This document shows positions 46,701 through 59,300 of a stretch of 64,000 nucleotides of DNA, in pieces (position 1 is the first letter of the stretch; each line of letters begins with the position of its first letter). The stretch comes from Symsagittifera roscoffensis (taxonomy: Eukaryota; Xenacoelomorpha; Acoela; Convolutidae). Made by a program: the position numbers and the translations under genes. The DNA lies in contig NC_087063.1 of the NCBI RefSeq assembly GCF_963678635.1, positions 84,369,574 through 84,433,573 on the forward strand. Reading direction: 5' to 3'. The notes below the pieces were generated by a model. It was not told the origin of the DNA. It searched no databases and saw only the letters and a program-made list of their open reading frames with translations.

Positions 46701-49700
46701 TGCCCCCTCCCCCTCTCACCGCCTAGAAAAATGATGCATGCCAAGTTTCAATAATCATTCATGCAGCAATGCTTCAACCGAATAGATAACCACTCTTTTC
46801 CTGATTTTGAAAATATCCAACGTTAGCATAGTTTGCCCTAAATTTCTGTTTATTGCCCTAAGATAAAATAGTTATACACAAAGCGAACCGCAGCTTCGCA
46901 CCACTTGCAATGCAGAAATATAGCCAACAGACAGTTGGAAAAGAATCAGACGCAAGTGAACAGAAAATAAACTGACTTTTTTTTGAAAATCTCAATTTTC
47001 GAAATTCAGAGAAGAATTTAGATGGCCTCGGAGCTTTTTGAATTCCTAGAACACTTTATAATTGACAATTTTTTGAAAGAGTTAACCCAATTTGAGAAAA
47101 CTGGATCAATAGGAAATTTTTTTATTTGGCTCGAAAATCTGATAACTAAATTTCATTTTCGAAGTTAGAAGTCCATCACAATTTTCGTAACCTTTACACT
47201 TTTGCTGTTCGCTAGCTAAGTTTAATTTTCTTTTAACACAGGAAACGAACTGAAATTTAAAAAAAAAATGAAAAATCAAAAGCGCGAAAAAGTTTTCCGG
47301 AAAAAAATCATCGCGACCTATATCAGAGCCTGAAGTACGTTCATCGACTCTTCAAATTTTTGGACAAATTCACAAAAAACTCATAGAATTAAATGCACCA
47401 TTGTGGCTATTTGGGACATCACAAACGTCATTCATCGGACTTTCATACCAAAAAAAGAAAGGCTAACACTGATAAAATTTCACTTCCATTTAATCCAAAA
47501 AACTCCATATTTTAAATAATTTCGCATTAACTCTAAAAACTAAAAAAAACTGCATCACCATCAAAAATATTTCAATTAATATGGAGTTTCATTGTGTGAT
47601 TCTTTATATACAAAAATTAAATTGGAAAGAAAGTGAAAATTGAAAAAAAAAGAGAGAATTTCCGATCTAGGACTAAGTTACCTGCTCCATTAAGAACAAT
47701 CTAAGTAAAAATACTATGATTCAGATTTGAAACGATGAAAAAGCGATTTAAAAAATTATAGGAAAACATAACAAAACATGCGCGAACCAACAGACAGTTG
47801 GCAGGAAAGGTATCAACGAACTGAACAGAACCGAAATTATTGACATTTTTGAACAGTTTCGTCTTTCGAATTCAAAAGATAAATATTATCTTATTAGAGT
47901 TATTCAAAAATTTATGAACCTTTTATGAATGACACTTTATTCCTAAAACTAACCCAATTTGAGAAAACTCTGTCATAAGTAACTATTTAACCCGCTGTAT
48001 ATTCTGAAAAAAAGTCCATTATTGGAACTAAAAGTCGTTCGCACTATTGTGTTGCGCTATTTAAACGTTTTTAAGAGCAATGAGCGCCGGACTAGCATCA
48101 ACCACAAGCCACTAACAAACCGGATACAAAAAGACATAATGCTAATGCAACAAAAGTAAACCAGATTTGATGATTAACGCAGCAAAAGTAAGCCAGATCG
48201 TGATTTTGTTACAAAAGTGCCACAAAACCAATGAGCAGTTTTTTATGCGAATTAGGTTAGAAAAAAACTTCACCATATGACACTACGCTCTGATTGCGAG
48301 AAAAAAACATCAACTTAACTTTTCCGAAAACTATATTAATTATATTATAAACTATAATATACAAAAATTTAGCTATATTTTACACAATTGACTGTGCGAC
48401 CACCTTATGTACCTCTCTTTTGACTTTACTGAAGCTAAAAAAACCCAGACACTAATTTGCACTTTTGAATTTTAAAAAAACGAACGGCAAGTAAACCGGC
48501 AAAATAGTACTAGAATCCAAAAAATAATAGTAGCCAATTTTCTATTGAAAATATGTTTAATATGGCCGACAGACAGTTGGAAAAGAGTCAATGAACTCAA
48601 AGAAACTGAAAAATAATACTTAACTTTTTAAAAACTTTAAGCTCTTTCAATTGCCAATTTTTTGATAAAAGACAATCCAATTTGAGAAAACTGGATTAGT
48701 AGGGAAAGTTCTTATTCTGTTGGGAAACCTATAAATTAAATTCCACTTTCTCGTGCCATTTTAGCTTCCATTATTGGAGATTGAGCTGAACTGAAGTTGA
48801 ATTAAATTAAACTCGAAAAGTGCATATTATACCTACGGGCATTCGTACGTGAATTTTAAAACAATCACGACCTATATGAGTGTGTGAACTACGTTCATCA
48901 ACTCTTAAACATTAAGCTCTAGAACCAACGTCAATGAGAAAAGAGAAAAAATCAAACGCCAATCCGAAAAAATAATCAATTAAAATGTACTAAATCCTTT
49001 AACAAAAATCTGTTTCAGGCAACTCAATTAACTGCACCAATACACGAACACATCAAAAAGATTTAGTAACAAAAATTAAGAGACAAAAAACATCGCTGCT
49101 GTGGCATCAAAGCCGACACAATTTACGCAAAAAAAAAAACAACAATCCGACAAATATTAATTGGCCGAGAATTCAAATGGAAAATCGCACAAAAACTGTG
49201 GTGTGCGGCTGGTGGTTTTTGATTGGGCAGCACTGCCGACCTTGAGCATCACAGGGTATCCTATCTTGGCAGCCTCCTGTCTCAATCTCTCCACTGACTG
49301 GTCTTCCCCGTGGTATCCAGGGATGATGGGAACTCCAGCCTCACTCATGATTGCTTTGGAAATACTGCAACACAAATCCTATACCGTAAAAACAAATAAA
49401 TTTGTCATAAACTGAAATTTATTCTGTTTAAATACTAAAAAAAACTACGAAAATTGTCTATGATCTTCTTCACATTAAAATCCATAAGTTTAATTTCAAC
49501 TATTATTTTGGAATCTCTTTCCCATTACAGCCCCCCAGTCAAGTAACAAACAATCGCAACCGCACCGCAATTGGTTCTTCTACTATGGGGACTATAAAAT
49601 GCTAGGACGTTATAACGGGAAAGCCCAATGTTCAACAGAATAAAATGTGATTCATAAAATGCACTCTCAATACTTGCCTCTTGATTCCCATGTCTCTAAT

Positions 49701-50943
49701 TGCACTGGTGGGCGGTCCAATGAAGACGACTCCCTGCTTACTGCACGCATCTGCAAACTCCACACTCTCAGACAGGAAGCCATAGCCAGGATGGATCGCA
49801 TCCACTCCCAACAGTCTAGATACTTCTAGAATCTTCTCGTAGTTCAAATAACTCAGACTAGAAGTGGCCGGTCCAATGTGCACTGCCTCGTCTGCCTCAA
49901 ACACATTTTGAGCTATGCACCATCCCTTTTACTTATAATGACTGCAAAATTCTTACAAAATTATTCCGTTTTCAGGCGACTTCGCGCAAAGAGCAAAGCA
50001 GCAAAACTAATACTAAACTTCTTTCAACAGTAGCCACTTACATATCACGATTAAAAGAAAAGTGATGCAAATTATATGTTCAATATCTGTTAAATCGTTC
50101 CAAGGTAGGCTACTTTACTTCGAGTTTGCGAGTTTGAATTGATTTAATTCAGCTTTGTAAGATTTCGTGACCTTACCATGTGGACATGGAGTGAGTTGGC
50201 ATCGGCATCTGAGAAGACAGCGACTGATTTGATGCCTAGCTTTCGTGCAGTCCGAATGACACGACACGCGATCTCGCCTCTGTTCGCGATCAGCACTTTC
50301 CCAATAGACCTCACAGGAGGCGACGAAACATCAGCACTGCTGTCTAAATAAGAGAAGCTGATACTGCTAGACGGGAAATAAAGATACAGCAGATATCTAA
50401 GAATATCGATTTGATAGTAGGGCAAATGTGCGGCAAAACGGACCTGTGGCAGTCAATTACGCAGCAAAGTACAACATGGGAACTGAACACTTCTCTGCAA
50501 ATGAGAAGCTTTAACAATCAGAAAATCTTTTTATACTTCAAGACGCCAATTGGTTTTTCAGAGCTCTCATGTAGATAGAACTGAGGATAAACTAAGACAG
50601 CTATTTGCTCCAATTTTTTCAGGTTTAGCCATAGTTCATTTGTGAATCTGCGAGACAAAAAACGTCCCAGCCTGATAGAACCGACTAATTGTGTGCAAAA
50701 TCAATTTGGTTAACTAAAAAAATTTCTGAAAATCCCGAAATTGGTTGGCTAATCACTTACCAGACAAACATCGGATTGAAATCACGACCGATGACCTAAA
50801 ATATATTAGTAAGATTTAGGATAGCGAATACTGCTATTTGCCGATGACCAGCCTAAATTTTATAAATGATGCTACCTGCAGCCGACAGATTTTGCCAATA
50901 ATCTCAATTCAGCTTTTCGTTTCAATTGAATTGCACATTTCAT
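40669..50943 (-). CDS. MCCC1: Methylcrotonoyl-CoA carboxylase subunit alpha, mitochondrial
   Basis: Fifteen exons: 50943-50876, 50795-50761, 50343-50177, 49895-49678, 49364-49241, 46722-46577, 46188-46077, 45768-45687, 45298-45171, 44792-44606, 42637-42528, 42348-42138, 41759-41676, 41602-41202, 40839-40669. All phases join, giving 747 residues (human about 725). The biotin-dependent subunit carboxylates 3-methylcrotonyl-CoA in leucine breakdown. The N-terminus [20 protein letters not shown] is basic and amphipathic, a likely mitochondrial presequence. Biotin carboxylase landmarks: [91 protein letters not shown]. The biotinyl site is MTAMKMEY. Intron 4 has a GC donor (AAGAG|GCAAGT), supported by phase. 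The last exon ends in 11 threonines plus VT. Exons 1-2 are the least certain; everything from KVLIANRGE on is firm. Confidence 0.95.
40678..40710. repeat. (AGT)11 microsatellite inside the MCCC1 last exon
   Basis: Eleven exact AGT triplets; in the MCCC1 frame (minus strand) they are ACT, encoding a run of 11 threonines followed by Val-Thr-stop. The unit is a multiple of three, so length changes keep the frame. Confidence 0.95.
42880..44480. repeat. Family B direct repeats in an MCCC1 intron
   Basis: The marker gcaaaatcagg(t/c)accac lies at about 42957 and 43400 and, diverged, at 43899. The marker ggaacattctgtgc(a/t)act... with cagtaac is near 43352, 43838 and 44408. This gives about three units of 445-510 bp in direct order, between MCCC1 exons 10 and 11. 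Confidence 0.8.
46914..47350. repeat. Family A repeat in an MCCC1 intron
   Basis: It begins atatagccaacagacagttg, contains aactggatcaataggaaatt and tttcattttcgaagttagaa, and ends near cgcgacctatatcagagcct. It lies in the 2.5 kb intron between exons 5 and 6. A weaker partial copy lies at 47785-47990. Confidence 0.75.
48560..48910. repeat. Family A repeat, another copy in the same intron
   Basis: It begins atggccgacagacagttgga and continues to aactggattagtagggaaag and acgacctatatgagtgtgtg. It is co-linear with 46914-47350. Confidence 0.75.
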
Positions 50944-51174
50944 TTCTGAAAATAATAAACCACCTGGAAAAAACTAAAACAGCATTTGACTGAATAAGAA
51001 AACTAAATCTTCAAATTATCCAACAGCCTGTTTCCATGTAAAAAGTTACTTGGAACAATTTCCTGTTCACGAGTTCTCTCCAATCCACTACACAAGCATG
51101 ACCTACTCTCTGTTCATGCTTTCATTCGACCCTCAAGTACAAAAAAAAGACTTCAGACACTCGTGAAACAAAAA
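50944..51174. promoter_or_regulatory. Putative bidirectional promoter, MCCC1 / membrane-protein gene
   Basis: Only 231 bp separate the inferred MCCC1 ATG (50943, minus) from the ATG of the divergent membrane-protein gene (51175, plus). Both 5' regions must lie in this interval unless further non-coding exons exist. No TATA box or other core motif can be named with confidence. Confidence 0.5.
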
Positions 51175-54100
51175 ATGCTGAAACTTACAGCGTTTATTGT
51201 TTTGATGGTTACGTTGTTTCTCCAGACATGCATGGCTGCTGTAGTAAGTACGTAATCCACTGTATTAAAAACATTTCGTGCAATATGACTATTCAATTGT
51301 TGTAAAGTTATCTCTATTTTTAGCATCCCAGAACTGGAAATCACCTCCACCGGGAACCAGCGGCGTCTATGGGTATTTCGTCAACAAAGGTCAAACTTAG
51401 TCTTTGTTTTATTTATGAACAAAATTACCCAAAAAAAACATTTCCTAAGTAAATTTTATCATATCTCCTATATAATCAGAAATGAAAATAATTTTGGCTT
51501 TTCAGGCGAGTTTCAAACGGAGCCTTTCATCGTAGACAGAGCAATCAACTTTTCTCTTGTTATTAACTTCACAAACTGGGTCACAATAGACCTTCCTATG
51601 CAGGAAGAGTACTGCACTGTACTACTATGCTTGGGCGGCAACTGGACCAAACTGGCCTCCTTCGGCACTCGAATCGAACTCGATGTAAGTGAACATTTAA
51701 ACTGTCGTCTCAGCCTTTCTCTAGCAAAAAAAAAAACGCAAATCTCGTCGATTATTCTCTGGCGCTTTTTGAAACAAAGAGGGGCATTATACTAGATTGA
51801 TTGCAGGTGATAAAAGAAATGAACATTTTCCAGTTAACCAGCCAAAGGCCTAGCACGGAGGTCAACTATTCAATGTTAACTATGGCAATCTCACCATCTG
51901 AATTGCAGCGCACCTACAATTTGAACCTGTAATCAATCTGGAACACAAAAATTCAAATTAAAAAAGCATCTGACAATTTTTGCGTGAAAAGTTAGCTTTC
52001 GCTGGAAGGAATTTTGTTAGATAGGTCATTTGCTCTTTTTAATTATTTTTGTCTGTTCAAATATTTTGCTACTTATTAAATCAATGTAGAAACTACCAGA
52101 AAGAGAAAGTAAAATGTACTTTAGGACCGAGACCTGATCTACTACTGTAGCTTCGACCTGCAGACTTTCTTCATGTCCGAGAAATTCGACTTCAGATGCA
52201 AAACTGAAACATGTTAGTCATCGACCTTTAAAAAACGTTCGATTTTTTCAATAGTCAAACAAACCGTGGCTGAGGCACTCGAAACCCAGCAATACCAAAA
52301 AACTGAAATGATAAAGCTACGATAAAGCCACAGAGCAGAGGTCAAACATATTAAAATATGAACATAATTCTGCGCAGAAAATACTTCCATTTTATTCTCC
52401 TTTCACATGCAGACGCTAATCCCGAGCAAAAGTTTTACTTAAAACCTAGCAACAAACGAAGCTTTCACACTTGAAAATAGACGTGTTAAAACATAGCCAA
52501 AACACAATTGAAAAAACTTTGTTGATTTATATTGATCCAAAAACCGAATCCAGAATTCCTAAGTTCCGGAAAAACTAATTCCCAACAGCTTCGGACTGCG
52601 AGAGCAACGATTTCAAATATTTCGTTGCCACAAAAAACGCTAAAATGAAATAAAATTTGAGCAATGCTAAAACACAAAAGCACTGAAGTGCCAATTTTAG
52701 TGCCATTATCAACAATTCATCTGTCATTGGACTTAACAATAGTCTAGAGGCAATTTGGAAATGGGATGGTTTGCTAACGCCACGAAAAGATTATCAAGAG
52801 TCGTACATCTTTTGATTTCTGTTCTAGAAAATGACGTTTGTTAAGATTTGTTAAATTTTAAGACACTTAGGCGACAATTCGTAACAAGTTACAATTCGTA
52901 ACAAGTCACAATTCGTATCAAGGCAATGGCGAGTAGCGACCACTTGCTCCGCTCCGCTTACATTCAGCAGGAGACAAGAAGTGCGGTGTTTGCCGCTCAC
53001 GCCTATTGCTTCCATTTGCTTAATTGTTGTTCCGACAATTGAAAGTCGGGCAAACGTATATGGTTAACGGTAAACGTTTATGGTGTGTTTCAGTTTTTCT
53101 TTTTCTTTTCCACGCAAAATCAGGTACCACAAACAATCATTGGAACGGGTAGAGTGATATATCATATTAACACCCGTTCAGTCGTGATTGAAAAGACAAA
53201 AAAAAATCAAAAAATTGCCCCAGTATCGAGAAAAACAGGTTAAAGTTTTTGATTAACTCGAGCGAATAAAGCAAGCAAGCAGGCTTAAAATTGTTAATTT
53301 ATTAGCTTAACAGCTTAAAATAGCCTAATTTAAGCCGAAAAAACTTTAAGTTAGTTTTTAAGAGTAATGAATACAGGTCTTGCTGATTTTTTGTTGTAGT
53401 TTTTTTTCAGGAAAAGTCTTAAAAGTCTATAATAACTACAGATGTGCATTCATACATATTAATGAACTTATGAATGCACTTAGGTATATACGCACTTTTT
53501 GAACTATTGAAATTTATCTGCTGAAAGTGACGTAAATAGTACCTCTCCAAATACGAACGTGGAAATGGCGCGATAAAACGTGAACGATTTCTAGTTTCGA
53601 AAGTGGAATTAAACATTTAAATTTCCGGCGTAATAAAAACTTTACCTATTGATCGAATTTTCTCTAGTTGGGTTCAAAAAAGCGCCAATAATAAATTGTT
53701 CTAGAAATTCAAAGAGCTTAAAGGGCATCCATTTTTTCTTTGAAATTCGAAAGTTGGGATTTTTTTCAACAAAGTCAGTGTGTTTTATAAGTTTACTTGC
53801 GTTCATTACTTGTTTCAAATCTTCGATTGGCTATATTTGGAGTTTTAGCGCCATTTTTGGCATCCAAAACTTCAAAATTCAAAACAAAACTGCTTTACAA
53901 ACTGAAATTTTTGAAAACTTATTCTTTTCTTGTCATTTTCTACTAAAATTGTTGGCCAATTTTATTATTTTACTATAAATTTCGAAAATGCCTAAGTTCT
54001 AATATTATGTTCAGATCCTTTTATCTCACCACGCAGAACAACTACTCTAACTTGAAAAAAAAAAATTGTTTTATTTGTTACTACTTTCCCAGTAACCGGC

Positions 54101-55881
54101 TATGCTTGTAGTTGTTTTGTCAGCAGACACTTATGACGTGTTGCAGCTGGGCGGGAGTGTGAAGCAGAAGTGGAGTGGTTTTGTATGGACCACAGATAGT
54201 GCATTCCAGCTCAACGTCAACAACACACCCCCACTCATCATCCTCTACAACGCCAACATCACCGTCTACATCACAGGCAAGTAGGCGGCCACACAACATG
54301 CAACGTATAATGACCCCCCTGAAAAATAAATAAAAATCTAGATGTGAGAAAACGTCGTACAGGCATGAATTATTTAATTTTTTGTATTATTTATTGCTTC
54401 AACCTCGCCGCAAAAAAAGTAGAAAACTCCGGCGCTTTGTAAATTTTCCGATTTTAGAGATTTTCCTTATTGGGATCAAAACATATATCACATCAAAAAT
54501 TTCTGCATCAAATCAACCGATTCCGTAAAAATCAGTCAGCAAAATCTTAAATTTACCTCACCTATCCAAAAACCCGTTTTTTTTCTTCAAAACTGTCTTC
54601 TTAACAAAAATCGTTTTTTAAACTATACCGTTGTTGATTTTTTTAAAAAAGAAGTAGCACAGAATGTTCCAACCATATTCAGCGCTAAATTAAGCTAAAC
54701 TGAGCTAAAAAAATTTTTAAAAAAAACTTTCTCAGCCTAAAACTCGCTTGAAATTAGGGGCTCGAATTTTTTAAGGGTAGTTTAAAAAATGGGGGAACTT
54801 TGTCTTCGGGTGTTATAGGTTTTTTTTTCAGAGGTCGGAATAATCATCTGAGTTAAGCAAATGGTTTATATTTGCCTACTTCAATTGCACTTGACAAAAT
54901 ATACAGCAATACTTTTGACACAAAGGAAATTTCAAGTGTTATTGAAAACAAGGTAGTTTTGTTTAGCTTTCCGATAAGCTCAATAAGCTTTCCTTGCAGG
55001 AAAAATTATGCTCGTTTCCTCAAATTAAGTGAGCGTTATCTAAAAGAACCCAAGCAAAGAACTGAGCCGAAGCGGAATGGGGCACAAGTTCCTATTAGAC
55101 AAATATTCAATGTGAAATTAAATTTGAAAAAATGATTCAATAAAAAACTCAATTTTAAATTTTTGACTATTAACCACGATCCATCTGTTCGCAAGAAAAA
55201 CTTTTTCAATTATAAAACTCAGTCATTAAAAAACTCAAACCAGGCGAAGAAAATACGATCCGATAATCTATGAACTTAGAGAGATCCTTTAAAATCCTTT
55301 CCATACGATCCGATATTCTATCAATTTAGAGAGATGTTAAACTGGCACCAATTAGAGACTTAGACTTTCGTAGTTAATGTGAACTGTTACTAACTAGTTT
55401 TTTCAGCACAGTTAGCACCTCATTTCTCTCCGAAAAACTTGTCAGAAAAAAGTAAACCGAATATTTTTAGAAATAATTTCTTTTTTCGGTTTTCTAAATT
55501 GTTTGATGTGCTCGGAACTATATGCAAAAATGACTCTAGGCGGACCTCCTCTGCTTTTTGTATAGTAACCGGCATAATGTGTCATATAACATAAGCATAA
55601 CACTGGTTCTTAGATGCTGGAAATGTTCTGTTTTCAGATGATCTGTCTTCATTAATACCGCAGTGTGCTCACATGACCTCGTAAGTTTAAATGAGCAGTA
55701 GCATAATTTTATAATTTCTATTCAATGTTAATGCAGCTTGTGCCACTTGTCTTGTTCCAGGTGGCAGTGGGCCCTCATAGGTATGGTCTATGGCCTGGCC
55801 ATTGGATGTGTGACATTTGTCCAGTCGCCCAACTATGCCACCAGCCTCAAAAACAACCCATTTGGATCGGGAAACAAGTAA
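51175..55881 (+). CDS. Unrecognised type I single-pass membrane protein, 7 exons
   Basis: Exons 51175-51243, 51332-51389, 51506-51684, 52125-52212, 54124-54276, 55638-55680 and 55761-55881 join in phases 0, 1, 0, 1, 1 and 2, giving 236 residues without a stop. Residues 1-22 (MLKLTAFIVLMVTLFLQTCM) are a signal peptide. An extracellular region of about 175 residues follows, with N-glycosylation sequons (NFS, NFT, NWT, NNT, NIT) and several cysteines (EEYCTVLLC, YYC, FRC, PQC). Then comes a membrane span WALIGMVYGLAIGCVTFV and a 19-residue tail. Intron 5 has a GC donor (ACAG|GCAAGT) confirmed by phase. The acceptor of exon 2 has an alternative ten bases upstream. I do not recognise the family. 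Predicted role: cell-surface or endolysosomal glycoprotein, by topology only. Confidence 0.72.
51834..51932 (+). other. Alternative terminal exon candidate of the membrane-protein gene
   Basis: After acceptor ACATTTTCCAG a 33-codon frame, phase 0 like exon 3's donor, runs to TAA (LTSQRPSTEVNYSML ... RTYNLNL). It cannot join the next exon in frame, so if used it would replace exons 4-7 and give a secreted form without the membrane span. Confidence 0.4.
53100..54110. repeat. Family B repeat in the membrane-protein intron
   Basis: It starts cgcaaaatcaggtaccacaa (about 53117) and ends agtaaccggctatgcttg (54090-54109), directly before the polypyrimidine tract and acceptor of exon 5. Part of the exon 5 acceptor context is therefore repeat-derived. 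Confidence 0.7.
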
Positions 55882-55979
55882 TTAGAACTTAGTTTATGCA
55901 ATAGCATTTCATACAATTTCTTCTTGTGTCAAACTCTATCAATTTAACTTGAGATATTTTCACTCTTGAACAAAAAACG

Positions 55980-56027
55980 GATCTACTTAACAATCTCCAC
56001 CCATTTCAAGAGATTGTTAAGTAGATC
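55980..56027. repeat. Perfect 18-bp hairpin
   Basis: gatctacttaacaatctc (55980-55997) is exactly reverse-complemented at 56010-56027 across a 12-nt loop. It lies 98 bp after the membrane-protein stop codon, so it is probably in its 3'UTR or just beyond. There is no T-run, and a bacterial-type terminator is not expected here. Confidence 0.9.
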
Positions 56028-56383
56028 AAAATGGTCGATTCTCAACCAATCAGAATGCAGCAAAATTAGAATTCTCAATAGAAAGCGCAGTGCTAATTTA
56101 CTGTATTTATTTATAGGGGTGGAGGCATCATAGGGGGAGAAGGGAGATCTTGAAAAAAAAATAATCCAACTGCTTGACAAAGACAATGTGCAGAATACTC
56201 AACTTAGCAAAAACTCATCTGACCGTTGTTTGAAACAACCACTAACTCATTGTTTTAAGTTCGGTTTAGGCTAAAGAAAATTTTAACACAATTTTATGGA
56301 AATAAACTCTACGAACTGCCCTAGGAAATTAGCAAACATTTCTTTTAAAAACTACATGAAAAAAAACAAAAGATTGTTTATTT

Positions 56384-59300
56384 TTATTTCAACAAGTCAG
56401 TTTCCACGTATCTCCATAACTCGTCCACTACTTTTCTGTCGTTAGTTTTGAACTGCACTTTGCTCAGCCTCACCAGGGCTCTGATGTCCCTCGGAACACT
56501 CTTCTCCTCTTTCCTCTTTCTCAGCAACTGCTTCATTGTTTTCATGTCGTACTTCAACTTGCCTGCATTCCTCATCCACTTCTTCGTTTGCGTGCAAGAA
56601 AACTCTTGATACATTGATCCAATTTTAGTTTAGGCTCCGGTGAGTTTAAAAAATGTATGTTGATCTACAATGATTCAACTAGAACTATGGCTGGCATATT
56701 TACCCTCTTTCTATGACATGTCAAAACTGGAAAAAATCGTACAAATAAGATTTACACAAAAAACTCCACAACTACACATGAAATAAGTCGGAAAAGTACA
56801 ATAATATGAGGAGTGCAACGAAAAAATGAAACATCTTCACTAAAAATTTAAAACCTAAGACGTATAACAAAAAATTGATCCATCAATCAACAAAAAAAAG
56901 AGGCAAATATGCACTTCTCAAATAAAAGCAAAAATCGAAGATACCGCAACCTAAATCATTGTTTGCTTTCAAAATGTATTCTAACTTTTGGCCGAATTAC
57001 AAATAACAATCAAAAACAAGAATTTTTCCCTCCGCGAGCTATGTAAAAAACAAAAAGGTTGCCCCATTTGAATTGGAAATGATTTCGATGCTGGATTCAT
57101 TCGCCGCTTAGCTGTAAATATAACAAGCATACCGAGCTGTAATTATACTGACTTGACATTTTCCAAAACCGAATAACTCAATGGAAAATGATCACATTTG
57201 AAATGCGTGTTTTAATTTTTAGCTCGGGGGAAGAAACGAAATAACAGATCCGAGATAACAAAAACAGATCAGTTGAAACGGTCGGTTATTTTATGGTTAT
57301 TTGGCGATATAATTGACACAGAAATTTTAAAAAAAAAGATGTATGGGTAAAGCGAAAAAGCTCAATTGGTTGGAAAAAAAAAACAGTACTTACAGAGGTG
57401 AAGCAGTGCTTTGGACCACTTGCGATAAAAATACAAACATAGCAGACAGAAACTTCTCGAAAGAAAAAAAGTTTTTGAACATGTCAAAAAGCTAAACAAC
57501 CAAATTTTCAATTGGTCATGAAAATGTTCACTTAAAAAACATGCCAAAAAATGCAGGAAGTTATAGACCGGCCAATTTTTCATATATTGTTATCCGGACA
57601 GATTTAATGTATTTCGAACAGTTTTCGAATCGCAAGAAATTAAAAAAAAAATGTTGAGGTTTAGAATGAGCCAATTTTTTATATCTGCGCGATAATTCAA
57701 GTTGTTAAATATTCATTGACAACGATGGATGGAATAAACATTAGATACGGCAAATTGAATCGAAACAAAATTTACAAGTTGATAATAAAGCCGACATTTT
57801 CTCAGCAGACACACGTTGAGCAAACTTTAAATAAAAAAATTAGCCCCACAAAAGACTCACACGCATAGGAAACTTGTTTCGCTCATCCACCGATGCAATA
57901 TAACGCCACTAAACAGATTAGGTACAAACTGTTCAACTTTTATGCCGAATAAACAAAAAAGAAAAAACGAAAACTATACCAAACTGGAGTTGGTGAAATT
58001 GAAACCAATATAACAGTAAATATCGAATAAAACGGGTATTTTAAAAGCAGATATGCTGAAAATCTCTTCTGGTCGACGAAAGCGCAGATTTGACGAAATC
58101 ATTCAGTTAATTTGTTTACAGGAAAATTTGTTTCCTAGAAAAAGTCTAGGTTCCGTATTGATAACGCTTGCTCACCGTGAGCATACAAATCACATGCATG
58201 ACAATTATGTGTAAGCCAATCGAGAGAGTTAAACATAAAACAGAAATTCAAAAATTTTAAAAAATGTTTCTTGAAAAGTTTCCAAACAAAACTTATTTCC
58301 TCATAAAATCTGGTTATTCAATTACCTTCACCAATGCAGCTTTAGAAATCGCTAAATTTAGAAATGCAGCTTTAGAAATTCTAAATTTTTGAACAAAGCT
58401 GAAAAATAGAGTCGCGCTAAGGGAGCTAAGCGGAAAAAAAAACAGACGGACGATAGTCCGAAAAAGCAAAATTTCTTGTTTACAAAAAAATGCAGGTCGC
58501 AGCAGGATTTGAACCTCAGGCCTTTCTTGTCTCAAGCATAAGTGTTACCTCTACACCAGATAGCTAATTGCTTTTGAATATAGTATGAAGCAAGTTGAAA
58601 CACATGTAACTTTCACGTGCGAAATCTTGTGAAGGAATTTGTTTACAGAAAAAGTCTAGTACCAGTTTGCAACAGCCTGGCTTACCGCAAGGGTAATTAA
58701 GTAGTATTTGCAATTATACATTTTTCAGGTTAAACGTTGATCTCAGACGCCAAGAAAATCGGGAGATTTTTTAAAAAAATTTACATTCGCAAAGTATGCT
58801 TTCGTATCTTTAACCACACCAAAAGCTCATGAAAATTGTCCATATTTTTATTTTGTTCGAACACAAGATCAATGGAAGCCATGCAGTTGAAAGCGTTTCT
58901 GTTAGACAAGATGTTTGCAGGAGAAAATTCTAGTTCACGAGTATAATGCACTTGACAATCGCAAATGTTAATACTTTTAATCGCTTTTGAATAAGCTATT
59001 CTTAGTGTTTAACTGAAGAGCCTAAACTAAAATGAATACCTTTGCATAGATCGTAATACTCTGAAGAATTCAGCTCTGAACTTTCATCATCATCATCGCT
59101 GTTTTCATTCGTAGGTTTCGATAATTTTATTGGATTAACAGAACAAGTTGTTTTTGGTTCAAGAGAAACGGAGCTGTGTTCACTTTCGGAAGCGTCTGTT
59201 TCTTCTACTTGTAAACTAGGAGTAACACTACTTACGATATGATATTGCATGAATCCACAAACAGAGACAATGCCGCAGCCTCTTACTAGACTAACAGCTA

